Positions 45,046 to 55,365 of a stretch of DNA of 64,000 nucleotides are shown here, in pieces; the stretch's first letter is position 1, and each line of letters starts with the position of its first letter. The stretch lies in NCBI GenBank assembly GCA_030323885.1, contig CM059198.1, positions 60,848,917-60,912,916 on the forward strand, given 5' to 3'. This stretch comes from Branchipolynoe longqiensis (lineage: Eukaryota > Annelida > Polychaeta > Phyllodocida > Polynoidae). A program made the position numbers and the translations under genes. A model generated the notes under the pieces. That model had not been told where the DNA came from, ran no database searches, and saw nothing but the letters and a program-made list of their open reading frames with translations.

Positions 45046-45639
45046 GACCATCCGAGACGGTCTGCAGGCGGTAGTGTCCAGACACTGCTGGTATCAGGGT
45101 GGCCAGGAGTCACTCACAGGTGGCACCATAGTGGCAGAAGCATGAACTAACTCATATGACAGTAGGATAGTAGGTAATAACTAATATATAGAAGAGAACT
45201 GATAAGTGGTAGTGTCCTTGTTTATATTTCCATAATAGATTATAGAACACATATATAGATATATATATGGTGCGACTGATGCTGGTCAACATCTGGGGGA
45301 GGTGAAGTGGGCCAAGATGTTGCCACCGGTACAGTGTTGCATCTTATGGAGTATAATAAGTAATATGCCCTTACGTATCTTTATACTCGCATACTACGTT
45401 ATACATTATATATATGGATCATCCTGAGAAACCACATATTTGGTTTCTACGTTATATTTCTAATGATTAAGCCTATTTTGTTTGGGAGGAGCAACAAGTC
45501 AAATAGTTATTGTTGCCACGGTGTCTTAACATATATTTGTATGTATATATATATATATATCTTTGAACTTCCAGATATAATTCCCTGATTGGCATATATA
45601 TGAAAAGAAAAGGCCTAACCATGATAGTGAATGTCCAGC
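45044..45639. other. No gene recognised
   Basis: Unique intronic sequence with small TA tracts (45250, 45548). Confidence 0.35.
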
Positions 45640-45965
45640 GAAGTTTTTTGTTGGGGTATTACGTCCTAGCAAATTTTAAGGTTATATCAGGATAGGTACC
45701 AGCATGTGACAGTGCACACTCATAGCGAGTTTATTGCGCTACCCCACTGGGGGACCAGGCTGCCAGCTCTATGACCTGATATCCCCCTCAGTCAGATTAT
45801 CCTGACAGAGCTAATCAGTCATTGCCCTACCCTAGTAATGCTGAGTGCCAAGCTATGTAGTGACAAGCATCAATCTTCTAAGTCATTAGTTTGACTCGAA
45901 GAGGAATTGAAATCCGGACCTTCGGCAGGACAAGCCTGCCTTCTACTGATAAGGCCACCGCGTCC
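45640..45965 (-). mobile_element. SINE family gamma, full length
   Basis: Minus-strand copy ending with the head ACCGCGTCCGGTG on plus. It abuts LINE sequence at 45966. Confidence 0.8.
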
Positions 45966-46673
45966 GGTGTTCAGTGAAGAGCTATCAAAATGGTCCCAGA
46001 AATGAGGAATCGCCATTAAAACGTTAAAACGGCTCTCTTGTTGAACATTGGAGTATTGCTGTCTATGTGGGGACATCATCGAGACATACACAATTTGGAA
46101 GAGTTGTAGACTATGATTCAGCACCTTCACCAGGCATGTCAATATCAGAAGTGGGCAGAAGACTTAACTCAGGGATTTGTTTGTTTGTTTGTTGTTTTAC
46201 GTCCTAGCAACATCTAAGATCATATCAGGATGGGTACCGACTTGTGACAGTGCACACTCATGGTGACTTTATAGTGCTGCCCCACTGGCAGACCAGGCCA
46301 CCAGCACCATGACCTGATATCCCACTCAGTCATATTATCCTGACACTGAGCCAACCAGTCCTTGCCCTATCCTAATAATGCTGAGCGCCTGGCTAGGAAG
46401 CGACAAGTATAAATTTGTATGTCATTGGTTTGAATCAACCAGGGTTCGAACTGACGATCCCATGGTCTACCAACACGGGAGACGGACGATCTAACTCATT
46501 CGGCCATCCCGTCTGGTTCTTAACTCAGGGACATCCATACAAGCCATATAAGCCATACAAGGAGAGAAGCTTCTGTCAACTCTTCTTCTTTAGCAATGTG
46601 TGGAACAGCCTTCCAAAAGATGTTGTCATATAGACCAGTCTAACAAAGATATCTCTCCAGATTCATTCGACTT
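45966..46673 (+). mobile_element. LINE ORF2 C-terminal remnant, split by a SINE
   Basis: In shifting plus-strand frames: RAIKMVPEMRN, then LKRLS, TLEY and GDIIETY (45968-46100), and after the SINE, VWNSLPKDVV (46590-46635). These are the landmarks of the C-terminal region of CR1/L2/Jockey-type reverse transcriptases, which end in WNSLP. Stops and shifts show it is dead. The SINE at 46176-46518 duplicated CTTAACTCAGGGA (46163-46175 and 46519-46531). Confidence 0.75.
46176..46518 (-). mobile_element. SINE family gamma, full length, 13-bp duplication
   Basis: From (TTTG)n tail to the head CATCCCGTCTGGTT on plus. The exact 13-bp flanking duplication CTTAACTCAGGGA shows LINE-driven retroposition and gives this SINE's true ends. 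Confidence 0.9.
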
Positions 46674-47004
46674 GACATGGTGGCCCAATCGGTAGAGTGC
46701 AGGTTCCCCGTGTGGAAAGTCAGGAGTTTGTATCCCGGCCGAGTCAAACCAATGACGTACAAAGTTGATACTTGTCGCTACCTGACCTGGTACTCGGCAT
46801 TACTAGGATATGGCAAGGACTGGTTAGCTCAGTGTCAGGATAATGTGACTGAGTGGGATATCAGTTAATGGTGCCAGTAGCTTGATCTCCGAGTTAGGAA
46901 GCACTATAAAGTCACCATGAGTGTGCAATGTCACAGGTCAGTATCCGTCCTGATATGACCACAGATGTTGCTAGGATGCAAAACACCAACAACAAACAAA
47001 CAAC
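46674..47004 (+). mobile_element. SINE family gamma, full length
   Basis: Head GTGGCCCAATCGGTAGAG, body, and tail AACAACAAACAAACAACC. CCAGATTCAT occurs on both sides as a probable duplication. Confidence 0.85.
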
Positions 47005-47091
47005 CAGATTCATCAGGCAATGATCTGGATACACATGTCTAATGGTTTTTATACAGTAAAGCCCTAAGTAAACCTAAGCATACAAACTTAC

Positions 47092-47126
47092 CTTCGATAG
47101 AAGGTTTTTTCTCCTTTCAATTATTC
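47092..47126 (-). CDS. Small 35-base exon (n-3) of unidentified host gene
   Basis: Acceptor CTATTTTAATAG, donor TCGAAG|GTAAGT (strong). Only the frame starting with two bases is open: GA then IIERRKNLLSK. It takes G from the exon at 50834 to make Gly and ends in phase 0, as the next exon needs. Its small size makes it the least certain link, but the donor and the unique open phase fit. Confidence 0.65.
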
Positions 47127-47469
47127 CTATTAAAATAGAACACAGGCAGCAGAGAATGAAATAATGTTAATTAATTGAAAGCAAAAGAATGATTGACTTT
47201 CTTCGCACATGTTTTCTCTTTCCTCTTTTCTCGCTGTCTAAAGTAGGTGCTAACAAATTCAATAGTTTAATTACAGAGGAAATAATGCTATTAGAATAAA
47301 TGAGCATTACATTATCCACTGTATTAAAATGAAGTATATATACAATACAATTTAGCACAATTCACAAAGGCGGAGAGGAGGTTTATTGAGTTTAATCAGT
47401 CGGAAGGGTTCATGTGTGTAGGTCTAACCATCACCGGAATCACTTGTCAATTGCTCAAGTACTCGTTCT
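47127..47469. other. Intron; possible alternative exon
   Basis: On the minus strand TAGCACCTACTTTAG precedes ACAGCGAGAAAAGAGG, which would read DSEKRGKRKHVRRKS if spliced after the exon at 50834. No good donor follows before a stop, so I leave it as a possibility (alternative 3' end). Confidence 0.3.
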
Positions 47470-47830
47470 GCTCAATGGACCGGCAGGCCGGACTCGAAGC
47501 CTCAACCAATTATATGAGGGTTTGAGGCCCAGACGACAGATTCCCTAGGGACATACACATGCACTGCTGCCGAGGTCCACAACCCCAGCGCCATGATCTC
47601 ATGTGTTGTGTTGCCCACTGCAGCACATGCCTGCATGCCACCATGGCGCAGGCTGTGCAGAGGGTATGCATGTGGATCCAGATGCACAGTGGCCGCCAGA
47701 GCCAGCTTGAGCGCTGTCACCAGCGTGACGGCCAGCAGGGAACACCCTGCGCACCAGTTTGTGGTGGATAATGGTAGGGGCGTCACTCATATGGTCATTT
47801 ATTCGAGTGCCCACCGCCCCTGCCCGTGAA
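47470..47830. other. GC-rich segment, unassigned
   Basis: An open minus-strand frame of about 94 codons lies in GC-rich sequence, next to a tRNA-like box B (GGCTTCGAGTCCGG on minus). No splice sites that fit the gene's phases. A SINE-like or captured fragment is as likely as an exon. Confidence 0.3.
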
Positions 47831-48134
47831 TTACCCATGTTATGAATAACACATGTAATTAAGCAGATCAGGCGGGAGCACTGGCAGAAATACACAAAAT
47901 TGTAAACACAAAATTAAAAAGTTCATATTATAAAAGGTTTAGTATGGAGAGAAAAAAATGATGCGGAGATAAATTGTTTGAATGTGTTTACAGTGTGACA
48001 ATGCAGCTGCACCCAAAGAAAATCACCAAATTAACTCGATGTTTGAGCACAATCTTGATTAATCTATTTTGAATGATTTGTTAAGACGGTGCTTAGCTAG
48101 AAGGTTGTAATAGAAATCATTATAGTCATTATAC

Positions 48135-48446
48135 CAGGGATGAAAGTGGTCTCTGGGAAAAAAAGCGGAAATGCGGATATTCTCCCATAGGTTTAGCATT
48201 GTCAGGGAATAGCGGAAAATATCCGGAAGTCAGGTTTTATATATATTGGTATATGCTGATAGTGGTGCGCTGTTTGAAGCATGTATTCATAGTATATGCT
48301 GATAGTGCTGCAGCGTTTGGAGCATGTATTAGTAGTATACGCTGATAGTGTTCCGACGTCTGCACCACATATTAGTATAATGTAATGGTGCTGTGTGATT
48401 GAAAAATCCCGGAAATCCGCGAAATCGCAGAGATCTTTCATCCCTG
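48135..48446. mobile_element. CAGGGATGAAAG-TIR element, copy 2
   Basis: Flanked by TTATAC at 48129-48134 and 48447-48452. It has three of the ~42-bp internal units against about six in the copy at 39147. Confidence 0.85.
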
Positions 48447-48495
48447 TTATACTAAGGAGAACTGTCTTGAAGATAGGAGGGGCTGTTGAGATGCT

Positions 48496-48603
48496 AAAAC
48501 TGTATAGTCTGATGGAAGCATCAACGTTTGTTGTGGTGGGCTTGATCATTTTGATTACACAGTACAGGCTGAGTGAGCCGTCTTAGTATTATAGGGTCTT
48601 TGT
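48496..48603. mobile_element. Join of TTAA-MITE fragment and CAAAGACCC-MITE right half
   Basis: ACTGTATAGTCTGATGGAAG is the TTAA-family start. From TGTGGTGGGCTTGATC onward it is the right half of the CAAAGACCC element, ending GGGTCTTTG. A deletion or template-switch junction. Confidence 0.65.
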
Positions 48604-49011
48604 ATAAACATAGACACTAATAAAGTCTGTACTAGACTACTAAATGACTGAAACGTCCAATCCTCCAAGCATTGTTTATCCCATCATTACTAACAACCTA
48701 CTTACTCAAACTACTTCATGTAGTAAAAAAAAAAACACCCGAGGTATTAACCTTTTAAGCATAACCCTACAAGCTATCTAACAGAATAAATAAACCATTC
48801 TTCTAACACTCCATCTCAAAATGCTAACTCCAACAACATGATAATTTTGCAATTCACAACATAGTAGGCACACAAACCTATGAAGGGAAACTATGCACCT
48901 AACCACTCCATAATGTAAAGGTCTAATCAATACACATGTATGTATCTAAGTGTGTATGAATACAACATATAACTACTATTTCTATATGTGAATTGTCAAA
49001 CTATACCGTAT
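48604..49011. other. No feature recognised
   Basis: AT-rich intronic sequence. Confidence 0.4.
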
Positions 49012-49325
49012 ATCAATCAATCAATAGTTCCGTCCTCTAGTCGAGGGTTGGATGCAATGGTTCTCCACTTGTCCCGATGGTGTGCTGTTCTGATAGACTG
49101 TGAATAATTCAAGCCTGTCCACTGTGAAATATTTGTAAACCATGATGTTCTTGGTCTCCCTCTCCCTCTGCTGCCATTCACCTTCCCTTCCAACAATGTA
49201 CGGTATATTGAACTCTGACGAATGATGTGGCCAAAATAAATAAGTTTCTTTGTCTGTATAGTGGCAAACAAGCTTTTCTTATTTTTAATTTTTCTAAGAA
49301 CTTCTTTGTTGGTGATCTTCTTTTA
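49012..49325 (-). mobile_element. RTE-like LINE 3' end, copy 2
   Basis: Nearly identical to 13308-13605 (one residue differs in the shared frame) but about 20 bases longer upstream, reading ITNKEVLRKIK. Both end in the (TTGA)n tail. Such high identity between truncated copies means recent activity of an autonomous parent elsewhere. Confidence 0.85.
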
Positions 49326-49437
49326 CCGTATATAAGTCTTTGAATGTTTAATATTGTTATTTCAGCTGATTTGAGCTAGCTGCTGATGAGAATATCAGAC
49401 TACATATACATATATTGTAAATAACTGTATTGTCACA

Positions 49438-49500
49438 TGGCTGGAAGACCAGTGCCACGGCGCTGATAAAAGACTTTATTCAATGAGTAAACTATATTTA
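49438..49500 (+). repeat. Conserved-hairpin family, copy 4
   Basis: GGCTGGAAGACCAGTGCCACGGCGCTGATAAAA-type sequence: stem CAGTGC/GCGCTG, then a TTTATTC tail. Confidence 0.65.
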
Positions 49501-49539
49501 CACACAAAAAAACGTTTAGAATTGAATGCACTCACTTGG

Positions 49540-50400
49540 AATTTGATCCTGCATAGCCAACTTAGAAACTGGTACATTTAATAAACATTACATCCTGCAG
49601 AGAACGGAATGCTAAGTTTATTTTAATAGACCCGGTTACTGCTGACGTCTATGTCGTCTACGAGCATGGCAACATTGATGCGCGAGAAGGAAGAACAGAG
49701 GCGGAGGTGGGAAAACTGAGGCGTTTATTGTGACGCCTCGGGCAACATACAGAGAAACAGTGAAATAACAATAAATGACAAAGTAAGGTACAAACAGGGT
49801 AACTGAGGAGGTAAACAGGCTGAGGAGGCACATAGCAATACAGGGGGCTCATGAGGAGCAGGGGGCTCGCGAGGAGCAAAGAGTCAGGGGCTCATGAGGA
49901 GCAGAGGATAAATAGTGAGGGGCTCATAAGGAGCAGTGTCAGAGTTGGTAGAGGGGGGGCCGAGGAGCCCTCCGCCGCAGAGGGGGGAGGGTAGAGGAGG
50001 GAGAGTTGGGTGGGTGGGTGGAGAAGAAAAGGGGCAGAGAGCTGGAAGGCGGCTGGAGGCTGAGTGCCTGAGGGAGGCCGGCGGGCGGCCTTATAAGGGG
50101 GGAAGTGAGCAGAGGCAGGAGGGGGTGAGTCGCTCAGGGCCGGGGGGAGGTGAGCAGTGGCGGGGGTGAGTCGCTCAGGGGCGGGGGGAAGTGAGCAGTG
50201 GCAGGAGGGGGGGGGTGAGTCGCTCAGGGCCGGGTGAGTCGCTCTCCCTCCCCTCGCATCAAACGAAATGCTTCGCATTACGACCAATCTAGCATGTTTT
50301 CAATGTAAATATCTCCAAAGTTAGCCACTTATTCAAATGGATACTTCAAATTAAAGTTAGATTATAACCATCAGCCTAATGTATTTATCTAGAAAAGTAG
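49540..50400 (-). mobile_element. TTAA-type MITE split by a G-rich insertion
   Basis: Family sequence runs 49545-49680 (TTTGATCCTGCATAGCC...) and resumes at about 50287 (GCATGTTTTCAATG), interrupted by 49682-50285. Confidence 0.65.
49682..50285. repeat. G-rich insertion with two minisatellites
   Basis: Contains repeats of GGGGCTCATGAGGAGCAG (49845-49935) and of GGTGAGTCGCTCAGGG (50125-50235) in a strongly purine-skewed strand. Early part has inverted GAGGCG/CGCCTC. Short ORFs on both strands are repeat products. Confidence 0.7.
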
Positions 50401-50431
50401 CAGGAACTCAACCCATTCTTTTCTGAATATA

Positions 50432-50783
50432 TTAAAGTTGCATATTCCGATGCTTTTGTTATTTTTCTGAGATAAATATACTAAATTGATTGCTATTATC
50501 TACTCTACTTTAGTTTGAAGTCACTTTTATTTTTATTTGCTAACTTTTGAGATATTTGAAGTGAAAGCATGACAAATTAATTTTGGCAAGCATGCCAACA
50601 CTCTGGCACCATTGGCTTCTGCAGTAACAGGTTCTATTAAAATGACTCAGTATTCCTTTATATGTGGCAACAAATCCTTAATCAGTACATCAGTATCTAT
50701 TCTAATTTAGATGTGTAGAACCAATTCTCGATAATTGTTTTCATTTTGAATATTTGATCCTTCACCGGACTACGTAGCTTTAA
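50432..50783 (-). mobile_element. TTAA-type MITE, complete, inverted
   Basis: TTAA at 50432-50435 and 50780-50783. Starts AGTTGCATATTCCGATG, ends CCGGACTACGTAGCT. It ends 50 bases from the donor of the next exon. Confidence 0.8.
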
Positions 50784-50833
50784 ATTTAGCTTCCATGGGA
50801 GAGGTTTGATTTCGGATCTCTTATAAGGCTTAC

Positions 50834-50987
50834 CTGGTGCAAGCGACATCACCTTCGCTACATCTGTTATCGCTACAGGTCCGTAGTGCCTTTCCGGTTG
50901 AATATTGGTGATTTGATCAGTTTCATCCTTCTTCAAGGTACTTAACACGGGCCTCGCCATCCTGCGCTTCGCACGGATCATGTAGCC
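50834..50987 (-). CDS. Exon (n-4) of unidentified host gene
   Basis: Excellent splice sites: acceptor TCACATTACCTCAG, donor GCACCAG|GTAAGC. It encodes 51 codons from phase 0: GYMIRAKRRMARPV, DETDQITNIQPERHYGP, AITDVAKVMSLAP, then one base (G). Basic then mixed-charge; no recognised domain. Its codon use is visibly more GC-rich than the surrounding intron. Confidence 0.85.
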
Positions 50988-51049
50988 CTGAGGTAATGTG
51001 AGCAGAAAGGATGTACATCAGTTCCGGTATGTCAAAGTGAGTGCATAAT

Positions 51050-51240
51050 ATTGTCGTGGAGGGGATGAAAATGGGAAATATTGCGCCTAGAGCAGGAATC
51101 GTACCCACATTTGTCGCATCCTGGGTTAGTGTGCTACCCATGACACCACCTAGGCTCCCCAATGCCACCACCCTATCCACACCCACCTATCTATGTGGCT
51201 CATTGCCTGAGAGTTCAGTGCAGATCACTACAGTTGTTCC
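51050..51240 (-). mobile_element. TGT...ACA tRNA-like element, copy 2
   Basis: Minus-strand copy: starts TGTCGTGGAGGGGATG on plus and ends GATCACTACA; the tRNA-like unit runs between GCGCCTAGAG and CACCTAGGCTCC. Confidence 0.7.
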
Positions 51241-51429
51241 CCTGGAATTGTAAGTTCTTTTAAATGGTTTATGACCATAAATCATTTAATGCTTACAATT
51301 ACATAGAGGCATTGCACTTACGTATACATACACAGGTTGTACAGGATTTTGGTCACGGCACCAGTGTTGGGGGGCTGATGAAAATGGAAAATATTGTGCC
51401 TAAAGCAGGAATCGAACCCACATCGCTTA

Positions 51430-52999
51430 CCCAGACAGCACACAGCCGTCGGCCCGACGTCGGCTATTGGTCGGTCCGTCGGCACCGACTTTCCACCGTC
51501 CGGCCACCGTCGGCCCGACGGTGGTGTTCCGACGTTGGGAATCAATCCCTTTCCACTTTTGAGCCACCGTCGGGCCACCGTCGGGCCGCCGGCGGTGTTC
51601 CGACGTTGGGAATCAATCCCTTTCCACTTTTGATTCACCGTCGGGCCATCGTCGGCCCGACGGCGGTGTTCCGACGTTAGGGTTAAACTTTTGAGCCGTC
51701 GGGCCACCGTCGGGCCTCCGTCGGCCCGACGGTGGTGGGCCGCCGCAAGTTTGCATTCATTTTCCACACTTGGTATACCGTCGGGCCATCGTCGGCCCGA
51801 CGGTGGTGTCCCGACCTTAGGTTTCAATCCTTTTCCACTTGTGAGCCACCGTCGGGCCACCGTCGGCCCGACGGTGGTGTTCCGACGTTAGGGTTCAATC
51901 CCTTTCCACTTTTGATTCACCGTCGGGCCATCGTCGGCTCGACGGTGGTGGGCCGCCGCAGGTTTGCATTCATTTTCCACGTCTGGTCCACCATCGAGCC
52001 ACCGTCGAGCCGACGGTGGTGGGCCGCGCATGCGCAGTTCTTTAGATTTGCTTTCCGGCTCGAGTCGCCCGCGGACCACGTGCGATTGCTGATCAGTGTT
52101 CTTTTTCTACCAATAACTCCAGAAATACCAGGAATTTTAAGGAATTATTTAACAGGTATGTTTATTAATATGTTTAGATTGTTTTGTAAAAGTTTTGTAA
52201 TTTATTACGAAGTATTAGTGGAATTATTAGTGTTAATACGATTTGAATCATCCGAGACGGTTTGTTTACTTCGAATCGCCACCTGACTCGAGTCGCCGGC
52301 TCGAGTCGCCAGCACAACACGTGCGATCGTTGGACAGCGTTCTATTTGAACAAATAACGCCAGAAATCGGAGGAATTTAAAGGAATTATTTAACAGGTTT
52401 GTTTATTAATATGCTTAGATTATTTTGTAAAAGTTTTGTAATTTATTACGACGTATTAATGGAATTATTCGTGTTAATACGATTTGAATTACCATGTACG
52501 GAAGGTTGACCAAGAACCGCCATCTTGTTTTTTTTTTAGATTCGAAGACACTGTCACTATAGTGTCAATACGTACAGGCTATATTAAATTTATAAGGTTA
52601 GGGTTCTCGATTTCTATTAATTTTGAATAAAACTAATATTTTTGCACCTGTACGTATTGACACTACAGTGACAGTGTCTTCTCGGCTCGTCGGGTCGACG
52701 GCGGCAGCCGCCGTCGGGGCGACGGTGGATGGTTGGACAAAACAACGTCGGCCCGACGGCGTTTGGCGCCGTCGCCCCGACGGCGTTTGGCGCCGTCGCC
52801 CCGACGGCGTTTGGCGCCGTCGCCCCGACGGCGTTTGGCGCCGTCGCCCGACGGCGTTTGGCGCCGTCGCCCCGACGGCGGCAGCCGCCGTCGCCCCGAC
52901 GGCGGGAGGTTGGACAAAACAACGTTGGCCCGACGGCGTTTTCCACCGTCGGTCCGACGGAGCGGCCGCCGTCGGGCCGACGACTGTGTGCTATCTGGG
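51430..52999. mobile_element. CpG-rich palindromic TIR element, TA duplication
   Basis: Ends CCCAGACAGCACACAG and the inverse of CCCAGATAGCACACAG, flanked by TA. The left 600 bp are ~65-bp-class repeats built on the near-palindrome CGTCGGCCCGACG with TTCAATCCCTTTCCACTT between. The middle is a ~230-bp AT-rich direct duplication (52068-52260, 52304-52495). The right end has about six 24-bp units (GACGGCGTTTGGCGCCGTC). No transposase frame; long ORFs here are repeat artefacts. Confidence 0.85.
52544..52681. mobile_element. Nested 138-bp palindromic MITE
   Basis: GAAGACACTGTCACTATAGT at left and its near-perfect inverse at right. The core AATTTATAAGGTTAGGGTTC comes from the ~205-bp satellite family. 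Confidence 0.8.
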
Positions 53000-53204
53000 T
53001 ATACATTCTGGGATAGTGTGCTAACCAGTACACCACCTAGGCTCCCTGATGTCATCAGCCTCTCCATGCCAACCTATCTATGTGGCTCCTTGCCCGAGAG
53101 GCCAGTGCAGACCACTACAATATCCAGTCTAAACCCAGATATTAAAAATGCTACTTCTACCCATGTTACAGCATATAGTTTCTAGACAATGACACAGATT
53201 GTTC

Positions 53205-53490
53205 ATGTTTGTTTGTTGTTGTTTTATACAGCAAAATCCAAGGTCATATCAGGACGGCTACCGACTTGTGACAGTGTGCACTCATGGCGACTTTATAGTG
53301 CTGCCCCACTGGGAAATCAGGCCGCCGGCACCATGACCCGATGTCCCACTCAGTCACATTATCCTGACACTGAGCTAACCAGTCCTTGCCCTATCCTATT
53401 AATGCCGAGCGCCTGGCTAGGAAGCAACAAGTACCAATCTTAAAGTCATTGGTTTGACTCGACCGGGAACCGAACTCCCGACCTGCTACA
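53205..53490 (-). mobile_element. SINE family gamma, head truncated
   Basis: Tail and body present (TTTGTTGTTGTTTTATACAG on plus). The head stops at CGAACTCCCGACC. Confidence 0.8.
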
Positions 53491-53867
53491 GAATCCTTAT
53501 ATCATATAGCTCTACAGAATGTATACTGAAGTACCACGCACATAACCCGGGGTAGCTAGCGGGGAATGAAATTGAGAAAGTTGTTCCCCCCCCCTAAAAA
53601 AACCAGTCTGTAACCTCCCTGAAATGTCTGTAAATGGCATTTCAGAGCATCTAAATAAAAAATGTCCTGAGGGGTGGGAATACCCTTGACACTCCTCCGA
53701 GCATACGTAAAACCCACATCAGGCATGGCCTGCTATTATATATAGTACTAAAGCAGATAGTCACAGCACAAATTGAAGTTGCACAGTATACAGTTTGTAT
53801 GCTCGTGGTAACACTGACAATTGCCTGAATGACCCCCCGATCCTCTGCATAAAATCCTCACAGGTAA
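53491..53867. other. No feature recognised
   Basis: Unique intronic sequence with a C-run near 53590. Confidence 0.4.
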
Positions 53868-54131
53868 AGTATGGTCATTCTGACATATTTCTTTGGAGGA
53901 AATCCATTGCCGCCACATAGGCTACTCATTCCGATAAGCAGCAAGAGGTCTTTTATATGCACTTTGCCACAGACAGGGCAGCAAATACCATAGCCTTTGA
54001 TGAACCAGCTGGGGACCACTAATTGAAATGGAAAATAAGCCAAACATGAAATGGATCCACTAAGCAGAATCGATAGGATGACTGACACCTTCAAAGGTGG
54101 ACATGCTCCCGCCTGAGCTACGTCCCGCTCC
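53868..54131 (-). mobile_element. SINE family delta, near full length
   Basis: Minus-strand copy: head CCCGCCTGAGCTACGTCCCGC on plus, body with GATGAACCAGCTGGGGACC. The tail is truncated. It lies about 60 bases from an exon. Confidence 0.8.
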
Positions 54132-54189
54132 CTAAAATCCTCACAGGTGAACTCTCCCCGCAAAGTGCGCAGGTGACCCATGGACATAC

Positions 54190-54322
54190 CTCCAATTCTT
54201 CTCTGTGCGCAATGTCATTGCCATTGTCATTGCCATTGTCATTGCGCACCATGGTCTTCAGAAAGGCGAGACGATCTTTCCGTGTCTCCTTACGTTTATA
54301 TGTGTCCACCAATTCCATCATC
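54190..54322 (-). CDS. Exon (n-5) of unidentified host gene
   Basis: 133 bases: acceptor TTTCTACATTAAG, donor TTGGAG|GTATGT. One base (G) completes Arg with the previous exon (AG|G), then 44 codons: MMELVDTYKRKETRKDRL, AFLKTMV, an NDNGNDNGND repeat, IAHREELE, ending in phase 0. The Asn-Asp-Gly run is an 18-bp tandem repeat (54209-54245) that may vary between individuals. Charged and helical-looking; identity unknown. Confidence 0.8.
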
Positions 54323-54370
54323 CTTAATGTAGAAACCAAGTGCAGTACATTAATTAGTTAGTGGTGATTG

Positions 54371-54425
54371 CCTGATGGATACATATATATATATAAATAT
54401 ATATAGAGAGAGAGAGAGGGAGGAG
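54371..54425. repeat. (TA)n and (GA)n microsatellites
   Basis: Short ATATAT then AGAGAG tracts. Confidence 0.8.
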
Positions 54426-54592
54426 AGTTTCTCTTTATATAACCAAATATATGTCATCAGTAATAAAACTAGGCTTGGTCAGGAGACCCTAAGACATCGT
54501 GTACAAAGGTAGCCTAAAATGACCCTGTGCCTGGTTTGTGTGAGTTAGTGTCATCCTACCTATTTCCTAAAACCCAAACTGGATCACTTAGG

Positions 54593-55050
54593 CCGTAATC
54601 GATTACACGACCAGGGTTACTCGGGTCACCTGAGTCAACAGAATTTCAAATGGAACACTGCGAGTGGAGTCGAGAAATACACGTGCCGTGTGCAAAACGA
54701 CCCCACCCCAGTAACCCACCTGTTGGCTGGGGGTGGCTAGGAGCGATTACGTCACATTTGCGGTGGTACCGTCCTGCAGGATAACAGCTACCAGTACCAG
54801 TCATACATATTGTTTCTTTTAATAACCTAGATTAATGAAATGGAAATATAACTAAACTATGCCACCATAAAATACTTGAAATCCTATTTTGCTGTAGTTA
54901 TATCTGTTATTTTTTTTAAAAAAAGGTTTTGGATTAAGCCACCATTTTTTCCACCCTGAGCATGGAGAAGCGTATTCGATTATTTGACCCGAGTCTGTAG
55001 GATGTGCGCATGCGCCAAAAAGTGGCTCGGGTGACCGGAGTTGATTAATT
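54593..55050. other. Possible GC-edged inverted element
   Basis: CGATTACACGACCAGGGTTA at left and TGGCTCGGGTGACCGGAG with TTAATTGAT at right are partly inverse, and the left edge also has CTCGGGTCACCTGAG. No flank duplication found. Confidence 0.3.
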
Positions 55051-55365
55051 GATGATGCCCCTCGGTAAGCAAAAATTGGTACTAGGTGCCACAAGAACTA
55101 GGCACTGCTGCAACCTGCCATAGATTGCCGGTGTTTCAGGCAAAAAAGAAGCGAAAATCAAGTCAAGATTATTATCCCGACAGCAAATTTCCATCCTAGA
55201 AGCTAGCTACCGTACCCCAATCATATATCAAAAATGCCCCCAGGCTGTGAAAAAACGGAAATCCGCATAAAAACGGAAAAATATTATCCCTGCTGTGGTA
55301 GAAATAAAAACATAAACTGTGAAGTTCAGGGTATGTTCCCTTTAAAGCAATACATCTCAACCTAC

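Larger units (their letters stand above)
51355..53120 (-). mobile_element. TGT...ACA tRNA-like element, copy 3, split by a larger insertion
   Basis: Pieces at 51370-51429 and 53000-53120 (ending GCAGACCACTACA) join into one copy once the 51430-52999 element is removed. Confidence 0.75.

Noticed and set aside
47502..47786. 94-codon minus frame with a hydrophobic stretch as an extra exon of the unidentified gene
   Set aside because: No acceptor/donor pair fits the phases between 50834 and 47126, and an adjacent tRNA-like motif suggests a repeat.
51318..53185. Arg/Pro-rich frames of 130-184 codons on both strands
   Set aside because: Products of the CGTCGGCCCGACG repeats and 24-bp units; all six frames are open for the same reason.
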